A stretch of 32,034 nt of DNA from Nitrososphaerota archaeon (GCA_016200025.1 JACQFO010000007.1:1-32034); one strand, 5' to 3'; positions 1 to 8,257 are shown, counted from the first letter of the stretch. A program made the numbers and translations. Notes: generated from the letters alone by a model not told the origin.

Positions 1-1270
1 GCCCTTCCTCACCCAACCTGCGGGCAGGGTCGCCCGTGCACATTTCCTCGCTTCCCAGGATCGCGTACGAGATGCCGGCCTTGCCGAGGATCTTGGCCAT
101 CGCCTTCGCCACACCCTGCGCCCTCTGGTCGAATGAGGCCACGCACCCCACCCAGAACAGGTACTCCGCGCCGGGGTTGGATGCGAGAGGTGGTATCCCT
201 AGGCCCGCTGCCCAGTCTCCCCTGGTCGACTGCTTCAGGCCGTAGGGGTTCTGGGCCTGCGCGAGGTTCTGGAGCATGCCGGTCTTTTCCCTGTCGAGCT
301 TCGACCTTCCCACGAGCTCACGCCTCAGGTCGTAGACTATGTCGAGGTGCTTGACGCTGACCGGGCAGCTGCTCACGCACGCCCCGCAAGACGTGCAGGA
401 CCACAGTTCGTCCTCATCGACTGCGGACAGCGGGTCTGCGGCCAGCCCCTCCGTACTTGAGAGCAGGCTGAGCTTTCTTACCAGGACTCTTGGAGATAGC
501 GGTCTCCCGGCGGCCGTGGCCGGGCACGCAGCTTCGCAGGCCCCTATCTCCACACAAGAATCGAAGGAGAGATGTTCGTAGGGCTCGAACTCTGAGAGCT
601 TCCCCACGCCGGACTTCACTTCGGCAGCGTCGGCCTTCCCCGATACCACGTCGGCCAGGCTGAAGGGTGCCCGAATGGAGGGGAGGGGTCTGTCGAAGGT
701 GGAGACCAGGTTGACAGTGGGCTTGGCATAGTAGGCCGCCACTAGCATGTTCCTTGCTATGCCGAGGCCCGCCCCATACGTCGAAGCCCCGGCAATCCAA
801 GCGATGACGAGCTCGGAGGCTGTGAGCGCGATGGCGAGCATCAGCACGACCTGGAGCAGAGTGGAGGCGGAGGAGACCCCCTTCTCCACGCGGAGGAGTT
901 CCTTCTCGACCTTCTTGCTCCTGACGAACCGCTGAATCCTCCATACGAAGGCAGCGGCGAGGCCCACGACGAGGGGCAACGAGGCCAGGAGAAGGAGGGG
1001 CTTCAGCAACGGCAGGTACTGCAAGACGGGGTCGAGGACGAAGATGGCGATGGAAAGTCCCACCCCTGCCGCTATGGAGATGTGCATCAGGAAGACGGCG
1101 TCGAAAGTAAGGAGGCGGCGGAGCTCGTCCTTGGTGAGGGCCAGGATCCTTCCGATGCCGAGCGGGACCCCGGCCCTTCTGGCCTGGGAAAGGATCGCAT
1201 ACGAGATTGCAAGGAGGCTCGCGAGAAACCCGCCGTAGGCGACAAGGTAGACTGCCCCCGTGTCCGCCAT
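1..1270 (-). CDS. EtfD-like membrane Fe-S oxidoreductase (ETF:quinone type), partial at the left edge
   Basis: The gene reads from ATG at 1270 and runs off the left edge with 423 codons visible. The N-terminal 180 residues carry about four hydrophobic segments (around 5-27, 58-80, 88-110 and 137-160), like the NarI-type membrane part of this family. Two ferredoxin-type cysteine clusters follow: C239/C245/C249, then C292/C295/C298/C302. After them comes the start of the first CCG-type domain (GC at 375-376). Order and local wording match what I remember of mycobacterial EtfD and other membrane ETF:menaquinone oxidoreductases, which move electrons from reduced ETF to menaquinone. The first cluster is odd: the expected second cysteine is Ile242. 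The gene follows etfA by 62 nt on the same strand but has its own TATA box. Family is confident; the C-terminal CCG region lies outside the window. Confidence 0.85.
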   Translation of the reverse strand, partial: MADTGAVYLVAYGGFLASLLAISYAILSQARRAGVPLGIGRILALTKDELRRLLTFDAVFLMHISIAAGVGLSIAIFVLDPVLQYLPLLKPLLLLASLPLVVGLAAAFVWRIQRFVRSKKVEKELLRVEKGVSSASTLLQVVLMLAIALTASELVIAWIAGASTYGAGLGIARNMLVAAYYAKPTVNLVSTFDRPLPSIRAPFSLADVVSGKADAAEVKSGVGKLSEFEPYEHLSFDSCVEIGACEAACPATAAGRPLSPRVLVRKLSLLSSTEGLAADPLSAVDEDELWSCTSCGACVSSCPVSVKHLDIVYDLRRELVGRSKLDREKTGMLQNLAQAQNPYGLKQSTRGDWAAGLGIPPLASNPGAEYLFWVGCVASFDQRAQGVAKAMAKILGKAGISYAILGSEEMCTGDPARRLGEEG

Positions 1271-1292
1271 TGAGCGGGACCGAGGTAGGTCG

Positions 1293-1300
1293 GCTTAAAG
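1293..1300 (-). promoter_or_regulatory. TATA box for the EtfD-like gene
   Basis: The minus strand reads CTTTAAGC, centred about 26 nt upstream of the ATG at 1270. This is the spacing of a leaderless archaeal transcript and it lies in the short gap after etfA, so the EtfD-like gene can be transcribed separately. Confidence 0.55.
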
Positions 1301-1332
1301 ACTTGTTCGGTTCGAATTTTCCAGAAGATGCG

Positions 1333-2274
1333 TCAGGCCCTCTTGGTCCCGGAGAGAGCCGAACTGAGCGCAGGGACGACCTGGTAGAGGTCGCCGACAA
1401 TCCCGTAATCTGAAGACTGGAAGATCGGGGCGTCCTTGTCAGTGTTTATCGCCACTACGATCTTTGAGTCCTTCATGCCCGCCACGTGCTGCAGCTGCCC
1501 CGATATGCCGATTGCGATGTACAAGTCGGGCCGGACGGTCAACCCTGTCAATCCGATGTGATGTTCCTCCGGCAGCCAGCCCAGGTCTGAGGAGAGCGGC
1601 CTCGAGCATCCGAGGGCGCCTCCCATCTGCTTGGCCAGGTCGCCGAGCATGGCCAGGTCTTCCTTCTTCCTAACGCCTCTGCCCGCGGAGACGATCAGCT
1701 TCGCCTGTTTCAGGTCGACGGCCCCGGCCTCCTTCTTGACTCTCCCCGTCCTCCTGGTCGTGCCCGGCAGGTCTCCCACGTCGAACTCCTCCACCCTGTC
1801 CGAGGATCCGGTCCCCCAGGCAAAGAGACCCGGCTTCACGGTGACCACGTTCGGGAACTTGCACTCGATGGTCGCGAGGACCCTTCCTGCGTAGGCGCTT
1901 CTCTCCGCTGTCAGGGTGTCCCCATGGGCGGTAAGTTTGACAGCGTCTGAGATGCAGCCTACCCCGAGCTTGGCAGCCAGCCTAGCCGCGACCTCCCTCC
2001 CGTCCCTGGTGGAACCCACGAGAATCGCAGTCGGCCGGAGCTTCTCGGCGGCCCGGCGAAGGGCCTCGGCCGCAGTTTCAGAGGAGAACCCCGGTCCGGA
2101 CCCGCTCTTCAGGAGCAGCTTGCCCCCCGAAGCTTGGACGGAACCGCGCAGCTGACCCAGCTCTACGACCTCGGACCGGGCTCCCAGCTGGGTGGCTACG
2201 CTCTCCGACGCACCCGAGACCTCGTTGGCTAGGCTTTCGACCTCCGAGTAGGCCCAGACCGCTGGCTCATCCAT
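1333..2274 (-). CDS. etfA: Electron transfer flavoprotein alpha subunit
   Basis: This 313-residue protein is the FAD-binding alpha subunit of ETF, which takes electrons from acyl-CoA dehydrogenases. The C-terminal third carries the family FAD signature (SGQLQHVAGMKDSKIVVAIN, about residues 255-275), preceded by an arginine-containing AGRG segment. The length is normal for the family. The ATG overlaps the etfB stop by one base (TGATG), so translation is probably coupled. It sits between etfB and an EtfD-like quinone oxidoreductase, which implies electron flow from acyl-CoA dehydrogenase through EtfBA to EtfD and the quinone pool. Nothing in the sequence suggests a bifurcating (extra-FAD) form over an ordinary one, and I cannot decide between them by eye. 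Confidence 0.93.
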   Translation of the reverse strand: MDEPAVWAYSEVESLANEVSGASESVATQLGARSEVVELGQLRGSVQASGGKLLLKSGSGPGFSSETAAEALRRAAEKLRPTAILVGSTRDGREVAARLAAKLGVGCISDAVKLTAHGDTLTAERSAYAGRVLATIECKFPNVVTVKPGLFAWGTGSSDRVEEFDVGDLPGTTRRTGRVKKEAGAVDLKQAKLIVSAGRGVRKKEDLAMLGDLAKQMGGALGCSRPLSSDLGWLPEEHHIGLTGLTVRPDLYIAIGISGQLQHVAGMKDSKIVVAINTDKDAPIFQSSDYGIVGDLYQVVPALSSALSGTKRA

Positions 2275-3035
2275 CAGAGGACGCCTTCCTTTCGCAATGC
2301 ATCAAGAAGCTTCCTCGCAGCGTCGCCGGGGGAACCCTCGATGATCAGGTGCTTCCGGGCGGCCTGCTGTGCGGACATGGAGACGACCGTGGGGGCTGAG
2401 CGGGACTCGGCGCTCCCCGCTTCGTCCGGGCGCCTCTCCTCGATGGGCTTCTTGGCTGCTTGCATTATCTGTATGAGCGTAGGGTATCTTGGCTCGTTGA
2501 TTTCGCTGACGACCGCGATGACGAGGGGCGTCCGGGCCTCGACTGTCTCCACGCTGTCCTCCAGGGCCCTTTCAGCAACAACGCCTCCATCCTTGGCTTC
2601 GACCTTCCTTGCGTAGCCCACGTAGGGCACGCCTAGAAGCTCCGCCAGCATCGGCGGCACCTGGCCAGTGTATGTGTCCGAGGACCCTTCGGAACAGATG
2701 ACGAAGTCGTAGGGCCCGTCCTTGCGGATCGCGTCCGCCAGCCGTCCCGCCGTTCGGAGGGAGTCTCCAGTCGCAGTGCCCGGGATGATCAGGACACCTT
2801 TGTCGGCGCCCATGGCGAGGGCCTCTTTGACCGTCTTCCTTGCCTCCGGCGGTCCCACGGTCAGAATAGTGACTTCTCCTCCCACGGATGAGCGGATCCT
2901 CAGGGCCTCCTCCACCGCGTTCTTGTCGAAGGTGCTCATCTTGTATGCTGCACCTTCAATCAGGGGCCTCCCGCTGGAATCCACCTTGAGCTCCGTCTCG
3001 TCGACCGCGTGCTTCACGCAGACGGCCAGCTTCAT
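2274..3035 (-). CDS. etfB: Electron transfer flavoprotein beta subunit
   Basis: This 253-residue protein starts MKLAVCVKHAVDETELKVD, the typical N-terminus of ETF beta, and keeps the family pattern of a nucleotide-binding fold (A-MGADKGVLI, then D-V-CSEGSSDTYTGQVPPMLAELLGVP). I chose ATG 3035 because it begins exactly at this conserved N-terminus and overlaps the upstream acyl-CoA dehydrogenase stop by four bases (ATGA). Longer in-frame starts lie inside that gene and have no family similarity. It pairs with EtfA to form the heterodimer that accepts electrons from the dehydrogenase encoded just upstream. Confidence 0.93.
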   Translation of the reverse strand: MKLAVCVKHAVDETELKVDSSGRPLIEGAAYKMSTFDKNAVEEALRIRSSVGGEVTILTVGPPEARKTVKEALAMGADKGVLIIPGTATGDSLRTAGRLADAIRKDGPYDFVICSEGSSDTYTGQVPPMLAELLGVPYVGYARKVEAKDGGVVAERALEDSVETVEARTPLVIAVVSEINEPRYPTLIQIMQAAKKPIEERRPDEAGSAESRSAPTVVSMSAQQAARKHLIIEGSPGDAARKLLDALRKEGVL

Positions 3036-4198
3036 GCGGAGCGCGCCAGTTCCCTGCTCGCTATCAGCAGCCGCAGGACCTCTGAAGTACCCTCTCCTAT
3101 TGTCAGGAGGCGGGCGTCCCTCCAGTGCCTGTGAACGTCCTCGGTCGTGTATCCATGCCCGCCGAAGACCTGTATCGCCATGTCGCAGACCCTTACCGCC
3201 ATCTCGGTGGCGAAGACCTTGGCCTGGGCAGCCTCGGAAGAGTACTCCACCGAGCCTTCCCTCGCCCGAGCGGCGTGCATGCACAGGAGCCTTCCAGCCG
3301 TGATGCCTGTCTTCATGTCTGCGATCTTCTCCTTGGTGAGCTGGAAGTCCGAGATGGGCGAGCCGAAGGCCCTGCGCTGTTTGCTGTATGAGAGGGCCTT
3401 GTCATAGGCTGCCCGCGCTACGCCCACGCAGAGCGACCCCATGACTATCCTGCTGCCGCTGAGCATCCTCTTCGCATATTCGAACCCCTGGCCCTCCTCC
3501 CCGACAAGGGCGTCGGCCGGGACCTCGCAGTCGACGAACCTCACCTCCGAGGTCCTGGACCCGCGCATCCCAAGCTTGGGGAGGTCCTCCCCGAAGCTCA
3601 TTCCGGGGTTCGGGCTCTCGACTATGAAGCTCGACGGGCCCTTCTCGGTCGCTGCGAAGACGAAGTAGACATCGGCCTCGCCCGCGTTGGTGATGAAGGC
3701 TTTTGAACCGTTGATCATGTAGCCCCGAGGAGTCTTCTTCGCCTTCGTGGCCATGGTCTTAGCGTCCGAACCAGAGGTGGGTTCCGTGAGGCTGAATGAC
3801 GCGACCTTCTTCCCGGAGATGATGTCGGACACGTATTTCCTCTTCTGGTCTTCGCTGCCAAACTGGAAGATCCCTTCGGCCGCCGTGTTGTGAATCGCGA
3901 CGCTGAGCGCCATGCCAGCGTCCGCGTACCCTGCCAACTCTGCAGCGAGGACATAGACGCCGAAGGGCAACCCGAGGCCCCCGTACTCCTTCGGGTAGCC
4001 GATCTGGCAGAATCCTTGCTCGAGGAGCCGCGCCCTGGTCGAATCCATCTTCGCGGACCCATCGTCGAACTTCTGGGAGAGGGGAAGGACCTTCTCCTCC
4101 ATGAACGCCCCCAGCGCACCGAGCAACTCCGCATAGACTTCGTGCTGGGCGTAGTTGGACTTCAACAGCAGGCGATGCTCGGACGTCAAAAGCACCAT
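3032..4198 (-). CDS. Acyl-CoA dehydrogenase
   Basis: This 388-residue flavoenzyme introduces the alpha-beta double bond into an acyl-CoA thioester and hands electrons to ETF. The sequence shows the FAD/substrate stretch SFSLTEPTSGSDAKTMATKA in the middle, the C-terminal helical-domain pattern VCDMAIQVFGGHGYTTE, and the end motif IGEGTSEVLRLLIASREL. Glu369 stands at the usual catalytic-base position of the YEGT motif. Length is typical of short/medium or branched-chain acyl-CoA dehydrogenases. It is the first gene of a minus-strand operon (acd-etfB-etfA) with 4-nt and 1-nt overlaps, and is divergent from the PrpD-family gene. Chain-length preference cannot be read from the sequence. Confidence 0.92.
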   Translation of the reverse strand: MVLLTSEHRLLLKSNYAQHEVYAELLGALGAFMEEKVLPLSQKFDDGSAKMDSTRARLLEQGFCQIGYPKEYGGLGLPFGVYVLAAELAGYADAGMALSVAIHNTAAEGIFQFGSEDQKRKYVSDIISGKKVASFSLTEPTSGSDAKTMATKAKKTPRGYMINGSKAFITNAGEADVYFVFAATEKGPSSFIVESPNPGMSFGEDLPKLGMRGSRTSEVRFVDCEVPADALVGEEGQGFEYAKRMLSGSRIVMGSLCVGVARAAYDKALSYSKQRRAFGSPISDFQLTKEKIADMKTGITAGRLLCMHAARAREGSVEYSSEAAQAKVFATEMAVRVCDMAIQVFGGHGYTTEDVHRHWRDARLLTIGEGTSEVLRLLIASRELARSA

Positions 4199-4228
4199 CG
4201 GACTTTCGTGCGCGCCCTCGCTCCGAGT

Positions 4229-4237
4229 GATTTAATG
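4229..4237 (-). promoter_or_regulatory. TATA box for the acd-etfBA operon
   Basis: The minus strand reads CATTAAATC, centred about 35 nt upstream of the ATG at 4198, implying a leader of under about 10 nt. It is one half of a divergent promoter region shared with the PrpD-family gene. Confidence 0.5.
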
Positions 4238-4258
4238 GTTCTTGTGAGAGATGAGAAA

Positions 4259-4267
4259 TTCTAAAAG
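4259..4267 (+). promoter_or_regulatory. TATA box for the PrpD-family gene
   Basis: TTCTAAAAG is centred about 27 nt upstream of the ATG at 4290. This spacing is the main reason for preferring ATG 4290 over the in-frame ATG at 4251, which would place the box inside the coding region. Confidence 0.55.
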
Positions 4268-4289
4268 AAGAGCCCCCGATGGCGGCCGC

Positions 4290-5672
4290 ATGACACTTGC
4301 CGCCCGCCTGGCCCGTTACGTCCTCTCTCTGAGATATTCCGACCTCGACGCGGGCACGGTGAGGGCGACGAAGGTCAGGGTCATCGATGCGCTGGGGTGC
4401 GCCATAGGGGCCTGCGGGGCGCCGCCCGTCGCCGAAGCCAGGAGGGCCGTCGCTTACATGTCACCAAAGGGGCCGTCTACGATACTTGGGACGGCCAGTT
4501 CGGCGTCCCCGGACCTCGCCGCCTTCGTCAACGGGCTCATGATCAGATACTTCGACTTCAACGATACGTACCTGTCCAAAGAGCCTGCCCATCCGAGCGA
4601 CAATCTTGGTGCGGTCTTCGCGGTCGCAGAGTCAGAGAGGGCCAGCGGGAAGGAGCTCATCGCCGCTGCGGTCGCAGCCTACGAAGTTCAGTGCAGGCTC
4701 TGCGACGCCGCAGATATCAGGCACAGGGGCTGGGACCATGTCAACTACGGGCTCGTTTCTACGCCCCTGGCCTCTGCGAAATTGATGGGGCTTGAGCTGG
4801 GGAAGGCGACGCAGGCGGTGAACATCGCCCTCAACTCCCACATCGCGATGAGGCAGGTGAGGGCAGGCGACCTCTCGATGTGGAAGGGCGCGTCCTTCGC
4901 CAACGCGGCAAGGAACGGCGTCTTCGCCGCGCTCCTGGCCAGGGAAGGGTTCACCGGACCCGCGCCGATCTTCGAAGGCGAGATGGGATTCTTCAAGCAG
5001 GTTTCAGGCCCGTTCAGGCTCGACGTCTCCCGCTTCGGCGGCGGAAGGGTGCCCTACAGGGTCAACGACACCTACATCAAGTTCTGGCCGGCCGAGTACC
5101 ACGCCCAGACAGCGATCTGGGCGGCCCTCGAACTGAGGAAGAAGGTAGAGGACATCGGTTCCATCGCTTCGGTCCTCGTCCAGACCCATGAAGCCGGATA
5201 TACCATACTTGCCGGGAGAGAGAAGTGGAAGCCCAAGACCAAGGAGACTGCGGACCACAGCCTACCGTACATCGTGGGAATGGCACTTGCCAAGGGCATC
5301 ATCGACAACTCGACCTACTCCGAGAAGAACCTGGGGGACCCTCGAAACTTGGGGATGGTCAAGAAAGTCAGGGTGAAAGAAGACCGCAGGCTCACTGCGA
5401 TGTACCCCCTAGGGGGCATGCCGAACAGGGTCACCATCGGCTTCGTCGGTGGCGGATCCGCCTCGGCTGAGGTCGCGGTCCCGAGGGGGCACCCGAAGAA
5501 CCCGATGTCCGTGCGCGAGGTGGAGTCGAAGTTCATGGGCCTCACGAGGAGACAGCTGGGCGAAGACCGTGCCCGGGAAGCCCTGAAGTCGCTGTGGCAG
5601 CTGGAATCCGCGGCGGACATAGGTCGGGTCCTGGGGCTGCTTGACGTCCGCGAAGCCCGCTCAAAGCCTTAA
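4290..5672 (+). CDS. MmgE/PrpD family protein (2-methylcitrate dehydratase-like)
   Basis: This 460-residue protein belongs to the MmgE/PrpD fold, which includes 2-methylcitrate dehydratase, cis-aconitate decarboxylase and related hydro-lyases. The diagnostic stretch FDFNDTY (about 88-94) followed by HPSDN (101-105) is intact, and the C-terminal small domain (from about 265) is present. The start at 4290 begins at the conserved MTLAARLARYVLSLRYSDL region and fits the TATA spacing; an ATG at 4251 would add 13 basic residues. No citrate-synthase-like or lyase partner is visible in the window, so a role in the methylcitrate cycle is not demonstrated. Its position next to acyl-CoA genes suggests hydration or dehydration of a small carboxylate or acyl intermediate. 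Confidence 0.85.
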   Translation: MTLAARLARYVLSLRYSDLDAGTVRATKVRVIDALGCAIGACGAPPVAEARRAVAYMSPKGPSTILGTASSASPDLAAFVNGLMIRYFDFNDTYLSKEPAHPSDNLGAVFAVAESERASGKELIAAAVAAYEVQCRLCDAADIRHRGWDHVNYGLVSTPLASAKLMGLELGKATQAVNIALNSHIAMRQVRAGDLSMWKGASFANAARNGVFAALLAREGFTGPAPIFEGEMGFFKQVSGPFRLDVSRFGGGRVPYRVNDTYIKFWPAEYHAQTAIWAALELRKKVEDIGSIASVLVQTHEAGYTILAGREKWKPKTKETADHSLPYIVGMALAKGIIDNSTYSEKNLGDPRNLGMVKKVRVKEDRRLTAMYPLGGMPNRVTIGFVGGGSASAEVAVPRGHPKNPMSVREVESKFMGLTRRQLGEDRAREALKSLWQLESAADIGRVLGLLDVREARSKP

Positions 5673-5674
5673 AG
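5668..5674 (+). promoter_or_regulatory. TATA box for the LLM oxidoreductase gene
   Basis: CTTAAAG is centred 28 nt upstream of the ATG at 5699 and overlaps the TAA stop of the PrpD-family gene, so the two genes probably have separate promoters. Confidence 0.5.
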
Positions 5675-5698
5675 CGCGAACGCCGCGCCCGTGCATCG

Positions 5699-6685
5699 AT
5701 GAAGCTAGCGCTCGGCTTCAACCCTGTCATGAGCGCACGGGAGATGGCCGGACTCGCGGTCAAGGCGGAAGCCTTGGGATACGACTCGATGTGGATGCAC
5801 GAGAGCCTCTTCCAACGCGACGTGGTAACCTACATCGCGGCCATGACCTCCGCGACCAAAACGATCCGCGTGGGCTCTGGGATCATGAACACGTTCACTC
5901 GCCACCCGGTGGCCGCTGCCTCGACATTCGCTACGCTCTCCGAGCTGTCCGGAGGAAGGGTCATCTTCGGGCTCGGGCTTGGCAGCTTCCCTACGATCCC
6001 TCTGATAGGACAGCAGATCTTCCCAGTGGAGAAGACTCGTCCCCTCAGAAGGATGAAGGAGTATCTGGAGGTCGTGAGAAGAGTCTGGAGCGGGGAGAAG
6101 GTCGAGTACGAGGGCGAGTTCTTCAAGGTCCACAACCTCACCCTAGGATTCAAGGTCGAGCGCCAGATCCCTGTCTTCCTGGCTTCGATGTCGCCGAAGA
6201 CGCAATCCTACGCGGCGACGGTCGCCGACGGGGTCATCCTATCCCCGGCCCTGAGCACAGTCAAAGTGACGAAGGCCATGATAGGGAACGTCGTTTCTGG
6301 CGAGGCCAGAAGCGGTAGGAAGGTCGAGCGCGCCTCATACATGATGACCTCCGTCGACCCTGACCCGGCCAAGGCGAAGGAGGCGGTCAGGAACTACTAC
6401 TTCTTCGTCTACCAACTTTCCGACGTCGTGAAGCCCGAAGCGCTGCTACCATATGGAGTGACCGAGGTGAGGCTCGCTCCCATGAAGGAGGCTTGGAAGC
6501 GCGGCGACGTGGCTGAGGCGAAACGCCTCATCCCGGACGAAGCGATCGATGCGCTGGCTGTAGTGGGAGACGAAGACCACGTCCGAGACCGCGTCAAAGA
6601 ATATCTGGACGTCGGGGTGACGCTCCCCATTCTCATGCCCATCGGAAACGTAGAGTACGCGATGTCGACGCTGGCGCCTAGGTAA
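5699..6685 (+). CDS. LLM-class (luciferase-like) oxidoreductase, probably F420-dependent
   Basis: This 328-residue TIM-barrel protein is of the bacterial-luciferase-like superfamily. It is closest in pattern to F420-dependent methylene-tetrahydromethanopterin reductase-like enzymes and their archaeal relatives. Visible family features are MKLALGFNP at the first strand, AEALGYDSMWMHE, RVGSGIMNTFTRHP, LSGGRVIFGLGLGS and the C-terminal region with GDEDHVRDRVKEYLDVGV. Cofactor choice (F420 or FMN) is inferred from the family and the archaeal setting. The substrate is unknown; the acyl-CoA gene context suggests a redox step on a catabolic intermediate rather than methanogenesis, since no methanogenesis gene is nearby. 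The gene ends one base before the GTG of the prenyltransferase gene, so the two are probably co-transcribed. Confidence 0.82.
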   Translation: MKLALGFNPVMSAREMAGLAVKAEALGYDSMWMHESLFQRDVVTYIAAMTSATKTIRVGSGIMNTFTRHPVAAASTFATLSELSGGRVIFGLGLGSFPTIPLIGQQIFPVEKTRPLRRMKEYLEVVRRVWSGEKVEYEGEFFKVHNLTLGFKVERQIPVFLASMSPKTQSYAATVADGVILSPALSTVKVTKAMIGNVVSGEARSGRKVERASYMMTSVDPDPAKAKEAVRNYYFFVYQLSDVVKPEALLPYGVTEVRLAPMKEAWKRGDVAEAKRLIPDEAIDALAVVGDEDHVRDRVKEYLDVGVTLPILMPIGNVEYAMSTLAPR

Positions 6686-7609
6686 GTGCGGACGTTGGGC
6701 GGCGAAAAGGTCCGGCTCATCCCGAGGCTTGTCAGGGCCCAGTTCACTCCTATCATGATAGCCCCGGTGGTCCTTGGGGCTGCCCTGGCATGGCACGTGG
6801 ACGGAGCCTTTTCTCCTTCGCTCTTCCTCCTCGTGGCGCTGGGGGCAGTCTGCCTGCACCTGGCCGCGAACGCCATCGACGACGTCTATGACTACGTGAA
6901 CGGGACGGACGCAGTCGCTGAGAAGATGTTCCCGCCCGACGCGCCGGGATGGAAGCCGATTCCGAGGGGTTCCTTGACCCTCGGGGACGCCTTCAAGGTC
7001 TCGTACATGCTGTACGGTGCTTCACTGGCCATCGGAGCCGCACTCTCTTTTGTCGTAGGATGGTACGCGCTGGCAATAGCGCTGCCCGGAATCATTCTGA
7101 GCTACTTCTACACTGCCCCGCCCCTCCGCCTCGACTACCGTGGGCTCGGGCTGGGCGAGCTCTCGATCCTCCTGGGCTTCGGCCCGATACCCGCACTGGG
7201 GGCCTACTATGTCATGGCGGGCCACCTCTCGGCGCTGCCCGTCCTCGTCGCTGTCCCGACTGGACTCATGACCGTGTCAGTCTTGATCTCCCACGACCAG
7301 ATCTTCTACGATGTGTACCTGCAGTCAGGCAAGAGGTCGCTCACCGTCGTCCTCGGCAGGAGGAGGGCCTCGATCCTCCTGACTCTCCTGGGCGCCGCCG
7401 CCTATTTGATGGTCGCCGCGATGGTCGCAGTCCAGATAGCCCCGACTCTGGGGCTCCTCGCACTCGGGGGCCTTCCGTTGTTCTTCAAGCTGGCGGACCT
7501 CCGCGGGGCCGTCAGGACCCCCCCGGAGTACGGGCGGAGGACCAGCCTTGCGTTCTTGCAGTCGACGATCTTTACGGGTCTCCTGGCCGCAGGACTTGTC
7601 CTTGGCTGA
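6686..7609 (+). CDS. UbiA-family prenyltransferase (MenA-like)
   Basis: This 307-residue polytopic membrane protein has about eight hydrophobic segments. The two aspartate-rich motifs that bind Mg-prenyl diphosphate are visible: NAIDDVYDYVNGTD (about 62-75) and the second loop motif HDQIFYDVYLQSGKRS. UbiA enzymes attach a polyprenyl chain to an aromatic or other acceptor. The pattern is nearest to MenA-like quinone-biosynthesis members, although archaeal UbiA proteins also make tetraether-lipid precursors. The EtfD-like protein at 1-1270 would need a membrane quinone, which favours the quinone reading by context only. The GTG start at 6686 abuts the upstream stop. Confidence 0.8.
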   Translation: MRTLGGEKVRLIPRLVRAQFTPIMIAPVVLGAALAWHVDGAFSPSLFLLVALGAVCLHLAANAIDDVYDYVNGTDAVAEKMFPPDAPGWKPIPRGSLTLGDAFKVSYMLYGASLAIGAALSFVVGWYALAIALPGIILSYFYTAPPLRLDYRGLGLGELSILLGFGPIPALGAYYVMAGHLSALPVLVAVPTGLMTVSVLISHDQIFYDVYLQSGKRSLTVVLGRRRASILLTLLGAAAYLMVAAMVAVQIAPTLGLLALGGLPLFFKLADLRGAVRTPPEYGRRTSLAFLQSTIFTGLLAAGLVLG

Positions 7610-8237
7610 ACCCGCGGCCGGGAACTCGGCAAGATGGAGCGCCGCCCTGGTGGCTGCGGCAGGGGTCTCGATGGTCGGGCTCTTCCTGCTGCCCCCCCGC
7701 TACTTCGTCGTTGGGACCTTCGTTGTGACGTCAGCAATGGCAGCGGCTGCGTACTCGGCCGGGGCCTACGGCAAGCCATCCGTGCTGAAACCCAGGTCCA
7801 TTGCAATCGGATTGCTCTCGGCAGCCCTTCTGTATGGGGTCTTCTACGCGGGCAACGCAGCCATCGTGGCTTTGAAGCCCCTGGGCCTGGACCCAGCCGC
7901 CGAGTCCGCGATCTACGGGCTGATCGCTTCGCCGTCCAACCCCCTCGCGCTGCAGGGCCTCATCCTGCTCTTCGATTCGTTGGGGTACGAGTCGCTCCTC
8001 CGGGGGGTGGTCCAAGCCCGACTCTCGCCTCGCTTGGGAGTGGGCGCCGCCCCGGCGGTCGCGCTCCTCGACGCTGGGCTCCACGCAGCCACCTTCAACC
8101 CGCTTTGGGTGGCGACCACCTTCGTGGCGGACCTGGTCTGGGGCCTGACCTACCGCTATGGCAGAGGCCTCACCGCGAGCACGACGAGCCATTTCGTCTG
8201 GGACGTGGCCATCTTCATCGTGCGCCCAATTACGTAA
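7602..8237 (+). CDS. CPBP-type (CAAX-protease-like) membrane protein with a degenerate motif 1
   Basis: This is an integral membrane protein of about 211 residues with five to six hydrophobic segments. The C-terminal half resembles the CPBP/Rce1 fold: motif 1 reads YESLLRG, motif 2 has a histidine in GLHAATFNP, and motif 3 has SHFVWDVAIF. Motif 1 normally reads EExxxR; here the first Glu is Tyr, so peptidase activity is doubtful. I placed the start at TTG 7602, overlapping the last codons of the prenyltransferase gene by 8 nt. TTG 7596 is equally possible, and the far-upstream ATG 7548 would add a poor Arg-rich segment lying within the prenyltransferase gene. Function is unknown; it is co-transcribed with the prenyltransferase. 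Confidence 0.68.
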   Translation: MAEPAAGNSARWSAALVAAAGVSMVGLFLLPPRYFVVGTFVVTSAMAAAAYSAGAYGKPSVLKPRSIAIGLLSAALLYGVFYAGNAAIVALKPLGLDPAAESAIYGLIASPSNPLALQGLILLFDSLGYESLLRGVVQARLSPRLGVGAAPAVALLDAGLHAATFNPLWVATTFVADLVWGLTYRYGRGLTASTTSHFVWDVAIFIVRPIT

Positions 8238-8248
8238 CCCGAGAAACC

Positions 8249-8257
8249 AATAATATC
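8249..8257 (+). promoter_or_regulatory. TATA box for the thiolase-like/ligase/DUF35 operon
   Basis: AATAATATC is centred about 28 nt upstream of the GTG at 8281. It is the only strong A/T-rich box before the five-gene run that ends at 13548. Confidence 0.55.

Noticed and set aside
414..1400. A 328-codon minus-strand open frame over the EtfD-like gene
   Set aside because: The other frame on the same strand carries the membrane segments and Fe-S cysteine clusters of EtfD. This frame is Arg/Pro/Gly-rich with no motif and crosses the TATA box and the etfA end.
4251..4289. Start of the PrpD-family gene at ATG 4251
   Set aside because: The extra 13 residues are basic and unlike the family, and the TATA box (4259-4267) would lie inside the coding region; ATG 4290 fits both.
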